From Streptomyces albipurpureus (lineage in GTDB: Bacteria; Actinomycetota; Actinomycetes; Streptomycetales; Streptomycetaceae), in NCBI RefSeq assembly GCF_023701525.1, contig NZ_JAMQAW010000009.1:40691-104690 (forward strand): DNA of 64,000 bases, given 5' to 3'. Below the pieces are notes generated by a model. The model worked only from the letters and a program-made list of their open reading frames with translations, was not told where the DNA came from and did no database searches. The position numbers and the translations under genes are program-made. This document shows positions 1 to 8,239 of the stretch, piece by piece. Position 1 is the first letter of the stretch; each line of letters starts with the position of its first letter.

Positions 1-1387
1 TGGTCTCCGCAGGCGCGGGCATCCCGAACTTCCCCGGCACGGAGAACATCTTCTTGCTTCCGTGGCCCTCAGCCTTGGCCTTCTTCAGCAGGCCGAGACC
101 CCCCTGCGGGTCGGCGATCCCGATCCGCCAGCCGCGCGCGGTCTTCGCGGGCAGGAACTGCACGAACTCATCGACGTGTCCGACCCCGAGCCAGGCCGTG
201 TCGAGCAGCAGCGGGGACTGCATCCCCTGCGAAGCGAGGAAGGTCCGCATCGACTTCGCCGGCAGTGACTTGTAGTCGGGCCGGTGACCCATGATGATCC
301 GGCCCGCCGGATACTCCTTGCCCCGGTGGGCGTAGGGCGGAATCGTCTCCAGGTTGCCCATGGAGTTGAGCGTCCACTCCTCGCTGTCCAGCGCGCCCGC
401 GACCTGCACCACGCCGACATCCTTGCCGCGCAGCCTCTCGAACAGCTCCCGGCCGGCGCTCCGGTCGAGCTGGGCGGAGCGGATCAGCACCCGCATCGCC
501 TGGGTCCTGCCACCCGGTCCCGTCATGCTGACATAGCCGGGTTCAACGAAGTCCTGTGCCCACGGGTCGCCGTACTTGGTGAACTTCTTCACCGGCTTGG
601 TGATGCCAGCCGCCTTGACCTCGCGCTCCAGGTCCCGGACGAACTTGTGCTGCTCCGCCACCAGCTCCGGATAGGTGACGTCCTTGCCCAGCTTGGTGAC
701 CAGGACCTCCTGGGCCTTCTGCCGATGGTGGTGAGTCAGTACGGGTGCCGTCTTCAGGAGTACGTCGTCCGAGACGGTGGTTCCACCATCGGTGACGCTC
801 AGCCGGACCTGGACCCGGCCGTCCCACAGCTTGGCGTCCCGCACCACATCGGTGGCCTCGATGCCGAACTCCACACCGGAACGCAGCTCGGCTGCGGTGA
901 GCCGATCGGCTGCGGCGAAGTGCTTCCACTTGCCGCCACGGTTGATGAACAGCCGGGCCTTGCCCTTGCCCACGATCGTGACGCTGCCGGTTGCCTGACC
1001 CGAGACCCCCGGGGCGGGAACGGTCCTCAGCCGCGCCAGGTCCGCGGCGTCACTCGCCCCGTTCAGTACGGTGTCGGCGGCGTCATGACAGGCGGCGAGT
1101 TGGGCGTCGGTGAGCGGCTTGCCCGTGCTGCTGCGGGTCGGGCAGCGCTTGGCATCGTCATCGATATTGGGCAGGACCACCGCACCGCGAAGGCGCGTCC
1201 AGCTGTCCTCACCCGATGTATCGGTTTCTCCGGTGACATCGACCTTGCCGTCCCGGTTGATATCCGCTCGCAAATCCGTTTTCGGTGCGGCGGATGGTGC
1301 CGCAATGGCCTGTACACCTCCCGTGCCAATGAGGATTCCGGCTATACCGGTGGCCATAGCGGCGTTTCTCCAGCCCTGGATACCCAA
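1..1387 (-). CDS. Secreted protein-arginine deiminase (PAD) family protein, 3' end outside window
   Basis: Conceptual translation of the minus strand gives about 462 residues before the window edge. The C-terminal half follows the catalytic core of animal peptidylarginine deiminases: a GDPWAQDF segment (Asp279, matching human PAD4 Asp350), a GNLETIPP...RGKEYPAGRIIMG segment, and GVGHVDEF (His404 and Asp406, matching PAD4 His471/Asp473). The Asp-to-His spacing is close to the animal enzyme. The catalytic Cys would lie roughly 175 residues after His404, beyond the edge. PADs convert peptidyl-arginine to citrulline with Ca2+. Residues 42-50 form a Dx(N)xDGxxD calcium-loop motif like a dockerin/EF-hand. 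TTG at 1387 is preceded by an AGGAGGG ribosome site and yields a signal-peptide-like N-terminus with a hydrophobic stretch at about 11-30; ATG at 1357 is the alternative. Family assignment is strong, activity is inferred. Confidence 0.82.
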   Translation of the reverse strand, partial: MGIQGWRNAAMATGIAGILIGTGGVQAIAAPSAAPKTDLRADINRDGKVDVTGETDTSGEDSWTRLRGAVVLPNIDDDAKRCPTRSSTGKPLTDAQLAACHDAADTVLNGASDAADLARLRTVPAPGVSGQATGSVTIVGKGKARLFINRGGKWKHFAAADRLTAAELRSGVEFGIEATDVVRDAKLWDGRVQVRLSVTDGGTTVSDDVLLKTAPVLTHHHRQKAQEVLVTKLGKDVTYPELVAEQHKFVRDLEREVKAAGITKPVKKFTKYGDPWAQDFVEPGYVSMTGPGGRTQAMRVLIRSAQLDRSAGRELFERLRGKDVGVVQVAGALDSEEWTLNSMGNLETIPPYAHRGKEYPAGRIIMGHRPDYKSLPAKSMRTFLASQGMQSPLLLDTAWLGVGHVDEFVQFLPAKTARGWRIGIADPQGGLGLLKKAKAEGHGSKKMFSVPGKFGMPAPAET

Positions 1388-2522
1388 GGTGGTCCCTCCT
1401 CGATCGTTTGCCTTTCGAGGGGTAAGAGGGTTGAGCGGCTGGGCGGGTTGACGCTTTCCTGATAGCTGTCTCAATTTCTGAGAATTGACTTAATAACGCG
1501 TAGGGGGTGCGACCGGGGAATGAGCCTGGCTACCTCGGAAGAGTGAGTGAAATCGCACCCTGAGAATGACGCGGCCGCATTTGTCCGCCGGTAAGGGCTG
1601 TTCCGCAACCCCTGACGGGCGTGCGACGACAGCTACGTACGTGCCTCTTACGCACGTGCCTCTTACGCACGTGCCTCTTACGCACGTGCCTCTTACGCAC
1701 GTGCCTCTTACGCACGTGCCTCTTACGCACGTGCCTCTTACGCACGTGCCTCTTACGCACGTGCCTCTTACGCACGCGCCTTTGACGCGCCGACACCCGC
1801 ACGGCCGGGCTCGGTCGAGGCCAGGGAATCGGCCAGGGAATCGGTCATGGAGATGGCCGTGGAGATGGCCGTGAAAATGATGGCGTTCAGCCGTTCGGAG
1901 GCACCGTGGAGCCAGTGGGGTCCCCTTGGCGATCGATTCCAGCGGTCAGGGCGGCGAGCCGGGTGTGATCACTCCGGTTGCGCCCGGCGACGTTCCGTGG
2001 CACCGGCGAGCGGTAACCGACCGTGATCACCGCGGCGGCGGAAGCCTGGGCGGCGCCCCGGGGTGCAAACAGCCCCGGGCGGGTCCCGCTACTCCTGGGC
2101 GACCCGGGGCCCGGACCCGGGCTTCCGGTGACGGCGGGCAGTGGTACCCACCCACCACAGCGCCGAACACCCCGCTCACAAGGCTCCTCGCCCTTTGCCG
2201 CCGCTTCGCGACTCCTCCTGACAACCCACCTGACGAACCGAGGCTGACCAACCGAAGGGGAGCGGCGTACCGCTGCCCCCTGGCCGAGAGCGGCTCCCGA
2301 GATGCCTACCCTCCGTGTCCGGAGCGGGCAGCTCCGTACCGCTGATGACCCGTCATCAACGCTGCTGTGCCCCGTCCGCAAGGCTCCGATTGAGCCGACC
2401 GGGTGGTGTTCATCAGAAGAACTGCGTAGCGGCTGCGTCGGTCCTTCGCAACTTGAGCCGCATACACATCATGAGAAAGGTATGTAGATCGCCCAACACG
2501 AACAATGGGGAAGTGAGGGATC
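1388..2522. other. Intergenic region with repeat array, no convincing gene
   Basis: No reading frame here has streptomycete codon bias; the open frames across 1530-1874 exist only because a 15-bp repeat has no stops. Besides that array there is a short direct repeat of about 14 bp (GGCCAGGGAATCGG) near 1822 and a C/G-rich palindromic stretch near 2090-2120. The last 100 bp should hold the promoter of the plus-strand gene at 2523, and the first 100 bp the promoter of the deiminase-like gene. Confidence 0.6.
1641..1790. repeat. 15-bp tandem repeat, nine perfect copies plus one degenerate
   Basis: The unit GTGCCTCTTACGCAC repeats perfectly nine times (1641-1775) and once imperfectly. Each junction recreates the 8-bp palindrome GCACGTGC, so the array is also a ladder of evenly spaced CACGTG palindromes every 15 bp. 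The array lies between the deiminase-like gene and the secreted-protein gene in otherwise unstructured sequence. Confidence 0.95.
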
Positions 2523-3485
2523 ATGGCCGCCATCAAGGTCAGAGATCTGTGGACCAGCTTCATCACGGCATTCTTCGCACTGCTCGCCTCGATCGGGCTG
2601 ACGAGTGCCGCATCCTCGGCAGCCGCCCAGCCCATCGCCCAGACGCCGGAACTGCCCGCCCTGCCCCAGCAGGAGCGCAAGGGAGACGGCGCGCGGGCGG
2701 TGGTGCCGGCACAGAGCAGGCGCTGGCGGCCGGCGGTGCGCGAGAGGTCGCTCCCGCCCACCATCAAGCAGCGCATCAGCGCGGAAGCGCATGGCTCGTC
2801 CCCGTCGGTGCGCAAGCTGCCCATCCTTGACGCGGACCCGATCGCCACCGCGATCGCCGGCGCTCGGCCCGGATCTGCGGCCGGCTCCAGCAGGGCCCGC
2901 TGGCTCGGCCGTGGCAGCGCTGCTCAGCCCGCCGTCGAAACCGGTGGCGCCAAGAGCTCCACCACTGACACTCGTACCACTCACTCATCAGCGAGCACCG
3001 GCATGGATGCCTCCCCCTCGGCCGGGGCCCCCGCCGTCGAAGGTGATCACAGCGCTTCCGGGGGACCGAGGGACGGCGCACTGTCCGAGGCGCCGGTGGC
3101 ACCCGTGGTCCAGATCGTTCCCGTTGGCTTGAGCGTTCCCCACTCGCCGCAGGGAGTGCCCACTGAGGAGCACCGGTGCGGGGATGCCGACGATACCGAC
3201 GGAGCTCTCGACCAGCGGGGGTCCCTCGACCAAGGCCAGGACGGTACGGCGGCCGGCGTGGATCGTCATCGCGCTCTGGTCCCGCACGGTGAAGGCGCTG
3301 GTGCCGATGTCGATTTCGGTGTCGGCGTTGACGGGGTGGACGGGGTTCTCGATCAGAGTCAGGGCTGTGCCGTGGGCCCGGATCACGGGCGGGTCCTTGA
3401 CCTGGACCAATACCGCGCTCTTGCGCTCGATTCGGATGCCGACGACGACTACCCGGGCGCATCACAGACACTCAACGCGGCATGA
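2523..3485 (+). CDS. Secreted protein of unknown function; 3' part doubtful
   Basis: ATG follows a GAGGG ribosome site. Residues about 8-35 form a typical signal peptide (TAFFALLASIGLTSAASS, Ala-rich cleavage region). A segment near residues 79-98 (LPPTIKQRISAEAHGSSPS) resembles a motif I recall from small streptomycete proteins, possibly DUF6344; I am not certain. Third-position G/C bias is normal to roughly 3050-3130 but then falls to about two thirds, while an antisense frame over 3150-3460 has about 90%. The last ~110 codons may therefore be read-through past a lost stop or a frameshift. Function unknown. Confidence 0.6.
   Translation: MAAIKVRDLWTSFITAFFALLASIGLTSAASSAAAQPIAQTPELPALPQQERKGDGARAVVPAQSRRWRPAVRERSLPPTIKQRISAEAHGSSPSVRKLPILDADPIATAIAGARPGSAAGSSRARWLGRGSAAQPAVETGGAKSSTTDTRTTHSSASTGMDASPSAGAPAVEGDHSASGGPRDGALSEAPVAPVVQIVPVGLSVPHSPQGVPTEEHRCGDADDTDGALDQRGSLDQGQDGTAAGVDRHRALVPHGEGAGADVDFGVGVDGVDGVLDQSQGCAVGPDHGRVLDLDQYRALALDSDADDDYPGASQTLNAA
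2988..3410 (-). CDS. Antisense candidate CDS, unknown protein, no good start
   Basis: The minus-strand frame between about 3460 and 3150 has the codon bias of a real streptomycete gene (roughly one codon in ten ends in A/T) and encodes a beta-rich sequence (for example VLVQVKDPPVIRAHGTALTL). Good coding sequence begins about 16 codons upstream of the only usable start (TTG at 3410), directly after an in-frame TGA, so the 5' end looks broken. Downstream of about 3150 the bias decays and the frame becomes antisense to the secreted-protein gene. It is either a truncated gene or a tail-to-tail overlap with a frameshift. I do not recognise the family. Confidence 0.4.
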   Translation of the reverse strand: MVQVKDPPVIRAHGTALTLIENPVHPVNADTEIDIGTSAFTVRDQSAMTIHAGRRTVLALVEGPPLVESSVGIVGIPAPVLLSGHSLRRVGNAQANGNDLDHGCHRRLGQCAVPRSPGSAVITFDGGGPGRGGGIHAGAR

Positions 3486-3528
3486 GGTGCCGGGAGACCA
3501 GCAACCCTCCCGGCTCCTCATACGGCGG

Positions 3529-4218
3529 TCAGCGGCGTTCGTCCCCGTCCGCGGCCTCCGCTTCGTCCTGCTTCGCCTGCACCTCAGGGTCCAGAGCCTC
3601 CGGGCTGCCGTCGACGGCGGCCAGCGGATTGCGCTCCGAGACCTCGGTGGCGGCGGGCGGCTCCACCAGCCAGTCGGGATTGGCCTGCCGGTCCCACCAC
3701 TTCCAGAGGGCGAAGGCACCGCCGGCCACCGCACCGACGATGGCCAGACCCTTGCCGAACCGTGCGGCCTTGGAACGCCGTTGGTGCTTCTTGATGAGCT
3801 TCTGAACTTCCTTCGCGGTTACCTGACCACGCAGCGCTGCCAGTGCGGCAGCGGAGCGAGACGCAGCTTCGTCCCGTACGGGACCAGCGGCTGCAACCGC
3901 GTGTTCCACGCGCGGCTTGGTGTAATCCGCCGCTTGACGAGCGGCTTTCCGGGTCTGGAGTGCGGCTCGGTGCGCAGCCTCGTCCACCTTCGGCGGCACA
4001 TGCGGTGCCACAAAGGTGTCGTATTGAGTACGGGCCTGGTAGCGGGCCTGCTTCGCGGCCTTGTTGACCTTGGGTGCGATCCGTGCACGAGTCTCGTGTG
4101 CGTAGAGCGCGGCCTGGTCCTTGGCCGTTCCGGCGTATGGCGCCACCACTTCCGCGGCGTGCAGCACGCTCTCCTTCGCCGAATCGGTCGCGGCGCGCAC
4201 GCTGTCCATGCGGGTCAC
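3529..4218 (-). CDS. DUF5324 family membrane-associated protein
   Basis: A 229-residue protein. The first 150 residues are Ala/Lys/Arg-rich and helical (MDSVRAATDSAKESVLHAAE onwards), with heptad-like spacing suggesting coiled coil or a membrane-surface helix bundle. A hydrophobic segment follows at about 155-175 (AIVGAVAGGAFALWKWW) and then an acidic tail. This arrangement is that of the actinobacterial DUF5324 family, usually encoded beside the cyclophilin gene as here, divergently. GTG at 4218 is chosen because a GAGGAGG site lies about 7 bases upstream; the ATG three codons later is too far from it. Function unknown. Confidence 0.85.
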   Translation of the reverse strand: MTRMDSVRAATDSAKESVLHAAEVVAPYAGTAKDQAALYAHETRARIAPKVNKAAKQARYQARTQYDTFVAPHVPPKVDEAAHRAALQTRKAARQAADYTKPRVEHAVAAAGPVRDEAASRSAAALAALRGQVTAKEVQKLIKKHQRRSKAARFGKGLAIVGAVAGGAFALWKWWDRQANPDWLVEPPAATEVSERNPLAAVDGSPEALDPEVQAKQDEAEAADGDERR

Positions 4219-4586
4219 GGGAATCCTCCTCCTCGGTGGCGTTCCTAGCCCTGGGGCGATCCCCAGCGCGGCATTTCTCGCCTTTCCGCCTGTTCGAAAA
4301 TCATGCCTGTTGACTGCCATCCCGGCATGTGGGGCGGGCATCCGGGTCAATCCGCCACCGTCGCCCGCTGCGCGCCGACCGCACCGAGCGGTCCTGGCTG
4401 ACCACGTCGAGTGACGGCGATCGGCGACGCTGAGTGATCGCAATCGACCGTGCCGGGTACGGGTACTGCCCAGATTCCCGGTGGTTTTGCGCCCCCTGGG
4501 CGACCGGTGCCGCAGGGTTTCCGTCTGCGCTCCCGTTCCGTGCGAGGATCGGAGCCGTACAGAGCAGTCTTACGGAAGGCAGGACC
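4219..4586. other. Divergent intergenic region
   Basis: Separates the DUF5324 gene (minus) from the cyclophilin gene (plus) and must contain both promoters. I see no repeat, hairpin or additional reading frame that I can support. Confidence 0.6.
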
Positions 4587-5117
4587 GTGGCCGAGCAGCT
4601 TTTCGCCACCCTCAAGACCAACCACGGCGACATTGAGATCCGGCTCCTGCCGAACCACGCGCCCAAGACGGTGAAGAACTTCGTCGAGCTGGCGAGTGGC
4701 GAGCGCGAGTGGACCAACCCCTCGACCGGCAAGAAGTCCAAGGACCGCCTCTACGACGGCACGGTCTTCCACCGGGTCATCGAGGGCTTCATGATCCAGG
4801 GCGGGGACCCGCTGGGCAACGGCACCGGTGGTCCGGGCTATGAGTTCGCCGATGAGTTCCACCCCGAGCTGGGCTTTGACAAGCCGTATCTGCTGGCCAT
4901 GGCCAACGCGGGTCCGGGTACCAACGGCTCCCAGTTCTTCATCACCGTGTCGGCCACTTCCTGGCTGACCCGCAAGCACACCATCTTCGGCGAGGTCTCC
5001 AACGACGCCGGCAAGAAGGTCGTGGACGCCATCGCGTCCCTCCAGACCAACCCGCGCACGGACCAGCCGCTCAATCCCGTAGTGATCGAGTCGGTTGTCA
5101 TCGAGACGCGCGGCTAG
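4587..5117 (+). CDS. ppiA: Cyclophilin-type peptidyl-prolyl cis-trans isomerase
   Basis: A 176-residue single-domain cyclophilin that isomerises X-Pro bonds; no signal peptide, so cytoplasmic. Catalytic residues align with human CypA: Arg63, Phe68, Met69 and Gln71 in FHRVIEGFMIQGG, the GTNGSQFFI strand at 111-119, Trp126 (cyclosporin contact) and His131 in the KHTIFGEV block. GTG at 4587 follows an AAGGCAGGA site and gives the usual N-terminus MAEQLFATLKTNHG; longer in-frame starts upstream would add an atypical extension. The downstream rhomboid gene is separated by a strong hairpin. Confidence 0.95.
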   Translation: MAEQLFATLKTNHGDIEIRLLPNHAPKTVKNFVELASGEREWTNPSTGKKSKDRLYDGTVFHRVIEGFMIQGGDPLGNGTGGPGYEFADEFHPELGFDKPYLLAMANAGPGTNGSQFFITVSATSWLTRKHTIFGEVSNDAGKKVVDAIASLQTNPRTDQPLNPVVIESVVIETRG

Positions 5118-5227
5118 GCGGCGGTCCCGCGCGTCCGCCAAGGACCGCGGAACAGCGCCGGGGCGCCCGTAGGGAGAAGCACAGGGCCCGACGCGGGCAC
5201 GTTCCTCGGCGAGCAGGGGAACAAATT

Positions 5228-5259
5228 CGCCCCGTCCATCCGTCTGGATGGACGGGGCG
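5228..5259 (+). terminator. 14-bp perfect hairpin after cyclophilin gene
   Basis: CGCCCCGTCCATCC (5228-5241) and its exact complement (5246-5259) are separated by a four-base loop. There is no U-run, as is common in high-GC actinobacteria. It sits 110 bp after the cyclophilin stop and 31 bp before the rhomboid start, so attenuation is also possible. Confidence 0.75.
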
Positions 5260-5290
5260 GTGTGTTGCGTCGGGAGGATTGAGGGATCTC

Positions 5291-6187
5291 ATGGACCAAG
5301 CGCCAGGCAGTCCGCAGGGGCCACAGGACGCGCCGAGCCTGCCCAAGTGCTACCGGCACCCCGACCGTGACACCGGCATCAGCTGCACCCGGTGCGAGCG
5401 GCCGATCTGCACGGAATGCATGATCAGCGCGTCGGTCGGCTTCCAGTGTCCCGAATGCGTACGCACCGGTTCCGGTACCGGCCATGCCCCGGACGCCAAT
5501 CGGCCGCGCACGATAGCGGGCGGCAGCATCACCGATGACTCCTTCCTGGTCACCAAGATCCTCATCGGAATCAACGTCGCCGTCTTCGTGATGGTGCTGG
5601 CGCTGGGCGAGCGCTTCCTCGCCGAGACCGAGCTGATCGGATACGCCTACAGTCCGCAGCTGAGCGAGATCGTCGGGGTGGCGCACGGCCAGTGGTACCG
5701 ACTGGTCACCGCGGTCTTCCTGCACCAGGAGTTGCCGCACATCCTCTTCAACATGCTCGGCCTCTGGTTCCTCGGCAGGATCGTGGAGCCCGCCCTCGGC
5801 CGTAGCCGCTTTATCGCCGTCTATCTACTCTCCGGCCTCGGCGGTAGTGCGCTCGCCTATCTCCTGGCGGCGCCGAATCAGCCGTCCCTCGGTGCCTCCG
5901 GCGCCATCTTCGGTCTGATGGGTGCCTTCGCGGTGCTGGCACGGCGTACGAACATCGATATGCGGCCGGTCCTGATCATCCTCGCGGTGAGCCTGGTGCT
6001 GACCTTCACCCGGCCGGACATCTCTTGGGAAGGTCATATCGGTGGACTGGTCGCCGGAGCTCTGATCACCCTCGGGCTGGTGTACGCGCCACGGGATCGA
6101 CGGACTCTGGTCCAGCTGGCGACCTGTGCGGCGGTGCTGCTGTTGATCCTGGCCACCGTCGTCGGCAGGACCGTTTCACTCACCTGA
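5291..6187 (+). CDS. Rhomboid-family intramembrane serine protease with N-terminal zinc finger
   Basis: A 298-residue protein. Residues 20-56 carry a Cys/His cluster (Cys20, His23, Cys32, Cys35, Cys40, Cys43, Cys53, Cys56) resembling a B-box-type zinc finger, common in actinobacterial rhomboids. Six or seven membrane segments follow from about 87. The catalytic dyad is visible: Ser203 in GASGAIFGLMGA and His249 in WEGHIGG; HxxxN (His150-Asn154) supplies the oxyanion side. It probably cleaves transmembrane substrates that are not identifiable from this window. ATG 5291 was preferred over the TTG four codons upstream. Confidence 0.93.
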   Translation: MDQAPGSPQGPQDAPSLPKCYRHPDRDTGISCTRCERPICTECMISASVGFQCPECVRTGSGTGHAPDANRPRTIAGGSITDDSFLVTKILIGINVAVFVMVLALGERFLAETELIGYAYSPQLSEIVGVAHGQWYRLVTAVFLHQELPHILFNMLGLWFLGRIVEPALGRSRFIAVYLLSGLGGSALAYLLAAPNQPSLGASGAIFGLMGAFAVLARRTNIDMRPVLIILAVSLVLTFTRPDISWEGHIGGLVAGALITLGLVYAPRDRRTLVQLATCAAVLLLILATVVGRTVSLT

Positions 6188-6688
6188 TCGATCGGTTGTC
6201 CACAGCGGGTGCCGGATCTCGCGCGAGGTGTGGGGTACATGTGTGCGGCTTGTCACGGAGTCGTGTTTCCCCAGCAGGGACAAGGGGCCCGCCGCATCAC
6301 CAGGATGACCTAAGCAGTCACACCGGCGTCAACCTCTTGAAGGTTATCCACAGATCGTCTGACCTTTTCCCCACTGTGGACAACTCTGTGGATAACCTTG
6401 GGGCAGAGCTTGACGAGCAGGGCCATCAGGCCCTACGAGGCTGATCGCGCAGCGCCACCGCCGGGCCCGTCCTGGCTCGGGGGAGCCCGCTAGACCGGCG
6501 GCGTCCAAACCGCCGGGACATGCCGAACGGCACGTTGGGTGACCCGGGTAGGCCAGCCGTCTCGACCAGCCACCCGGGGCCGACCAACGCGTCCGCTCCA
6601 CGAAGCAGAGCACGCAGAAATGCGCGGGCGCTGGCAAGCCAGCCCCGCTCGCGCTGGGGTGCGCCTCAGGACGCGGTCCGCTGTGGAG
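6188..6688. other. Convergent intergenic region holding a DnaA-box cluster
   Basis: No coding frame is supported between the rhomboid gene and crgA, whose stops face each other. The region is notable for four perfect DnaA-box nine-mers within 200 bp, annotated separately. Confidence 0.7.
6196..6395. promoter_or_regulatory. Cluster of four DnaA boxes
   Basis: TTGTCCACA at 6196-6204, TTATCCACA at 6344-6352, and the complements TGTGGACAA at 6375-6383 and TGTGGATAA at 6387-6395. The last three lie within 52 bp, two of them inverted 3 bp apart. TTGTCCACA is the preferred streptomycete DnaA box and TTATCCACA the general bacterial one. These A/T-containing nine-mers are rare in DNA of about 70% G+C. 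Clusters outside oriC are known in Streptomyces and can titrate DnaA. Confidence 0.8.
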
Positions 6689-6946
6689 CTACTTCCACTG
6701 GGTGGAGACACCGAAGCCCGCGGCGATGAAGCCGAAGCCCACGACGATGTTCCAGTTCCTGAGGGACTCGATCGGCAGCTTGCTCTCGGTCACATAGAAA
6801 AGGACGATCCAAGCGAGGCCGATCAGGAAGAGCGCCAGCATCACTGGAGCCACCCAACTGCGGTTGGTCAGCTTGATGCTGGTGGCCTGCTTCGTCGCCG
6901 TAGGCGGCGTGGATTCCGACTTCTTGCGGATACGTGACTTCGGCAC
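6689..6946 (-). CDS. crgA: Cell division protein CrgA
   Basis: An 85-residue protein with two transmembrane helices (about 31-52 and 65-82), a basic N-terminus ([11 protein letters not shown]) and the conserved [16 protein letters not shown] second helix typical of CrgA (formerly UPF0233). In Streptomyces CrgA delays FtsZ-ring assembly and coordinates sporulation septation; in mycobacteria it belongs to the divisome and binds FtsI/FtsQ. The length matches the family exactly. It is divergent from the DUF881 gene and close to the pbpA/rodA/pknB growth-control block, as in other actinobacteria. Confidence 0.97.
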   Translation of the reverse strand: MPKSRIRKKSESTPPTATKQATSIKLTNRSWVAPVMLALFLIGLAWIVLFYVTESKLPIESLRNWNIVVGFGFIAAGFGVSTQWK

Positions 6947-7087
6947 GAGGGACTCTCCTGTCGATGCGCTGCGTGACCGCGCAGGGAACTGTGGCTGGTG
7001 CCGGGGCTGGAGCGACGGGGACCACTGCCCTCCCCCGGGCGTCCGTTAGCGTAGTGCTTCCGCGGCGCCTGAGGAGATAAGGGTACG

Positions 7088-7888
7088 TTGAGCAATTCTG
7101 CCGACTCCCGGCACGGGCCGGAAGACAGCCAGCCTGGTCATGGCCCAGAGACGGTCCGCGCCCTGAAACGGCGCACGGGCCGAGTGCTGACCGCTGCCGT
7201 CTTCGCCCTCGCCGGTGTGATCTTCGTGACCAGCTTCAACACCGCCAAGGGCACCAATCTGCGGACCGATGACTCACTGCTGAAGCTCTCCGACCTCATC
7301 CGGGAGCGCAGCGCCCGAAACGGCGATCTCGATGAGTCCACGGCCGCGCTGCGCGAGGACGTGGACTCCCTCGCCGAGCGCCAGCACGACCTCACCGACG
7401 CCGAGGACAAACGGCTCGGCGCCCTGGAGGGGGCGGCCGGAACCAAGAAGGTCGGTGGCAGCGCGCTGACCGTCACCCTCAATGACGCCCCGCCCGGTGC
7501 CCAGGCCGCCCCCGGCTATCCCGAGCCGCAGGCCAATGACCTGGTCATCCACCAGCAGGACCTCCAGGCCGTGGTGAACGCCCTCTGGCAGGGCGGCGCC
7601 AAGGGCATCCAGGTCATGGACCAGCGACTGATCTCCACCAGCGCGGTGCGCTGTGTGGGCAACACCCTGATCCTCCAGGGGCGGGTCTACTCCCCGCCGT
7701 ACAAGATCACGGCAGTCGGTGATCAGGACCGGCTCAGGAAGGCGCTCGACACGTCTTCCGCGCTCCAGAACTACCAGCTCTATGTGAAGGCGTACGGTCT
7801 CGGCTGGAAGGTGGACGAGCGCAAGGCGGTGACTCTCCCCGGCTACTCGGGCGCGGTGGATCTCCACTACGCGAAGCCGGCCGGCTAG
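7088..7888 (+). CDS. DUF881 family membrane protein
   Basis: A 266-residue protein with a short cytoplasmic tail, one membrane helix at about 33-52, a charged coiled-coil-like segment at about 60-118 and a DUF881 domain from about 122 to the end (GGSALTVTLNDAPPG, NDLVIHQQDLQAVVNALW, TLILQGRVYSPPYKITAVGD). This is the usual DUF881 topology, with the domain outside the membrane. Function is unknown, but the gene is persistently found beside crgA and division genes. TTG at 7088 is the first start after an AGGAG site; no better start is seen. Confidence 0.85.
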   Translation: MSNSADSRHGPEDSQPGHGPETVRALKRRTGRVLTAAVFALAGVIFVTSFNTAKGTNLRTDDSLLKLSDLIRERSARNGDLDESTAALREDVDSLAERQHDLTDAEDKRLGALEGAAGTKKVGGSALTVTLNDAPPGAQAAPGYPEPQANDLVIHQQDLQAVVNALWQGGAKGIQVMDQRLISTSAVRCVGNTLILQGRVYSPPYKITAVGDQDRLRKALDTSSALQNYQLYVKAYGLGWKVDERKAVTLPGYSGAVDLHYAKPAG

Positions 7889-8239
7889 CAGGTGCTCCCG
7901 CAAGACCTCTCGGCCGAGACCCGAGACTCAGGCGGTTCTCAGGATCGGCGGTTCTCGGGATCGAACGATCTTTTTCGTTCACCGGGTTGGCCAGAAGGAC
8001 GCTCTAGCGATCTCGATAGGTAACGAATGGGTCGATTACCTACCGAAAGTGCCAGATTTCGCCTAGTCGGGCCGTGGGTCGGTCCTCGTGACGGGCGAGC
8101 CGCGGCCACCGTTTGATCGCCCCTGCGCGGCCGGCTGCCGCCCGGCTGTGACGGACGGCAAACCGGAAGCTTTACGCAGCTGACCCGCTGGACCCTGCCG
8201 CCCTTTAGTCTGGAGCGGTACCGAATGGAAAGGGACGGC
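7889..8239. other. Intergenic region with direct repeat and small hairpin
   Basis: Two 16-bp near-copies (7931-7946, 7947-7962: GGCGGTTCTCaGGATC and GGCGGTTCTCgGGATC) are followed at 7963-7980 by a GAACGA/TCGTTC hairpin whose loop is TCTTTT, a plausible terminator for the DUF881 gene. The rest should carry the promoter of the operon starting at 8240. No gene seen. Confidence 0.55.

Noticed and set aside
284..1462. Long plus-strand open frame of 392 codons
   Set aside because: It is antisense to the deiminase-like gene; codon bias and clear homology are on the minus strand.
1641..1790. CRISPR array
   Set aside because: The repeats are contiguous with no spacers and there are no cas genes.
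1530..1874. Open frames encoding (VPLTH)n or (RKRHV)n
   Set aside because: Produced by the 15-bp noncoding repeat; no start context and no bias outside the repeat.
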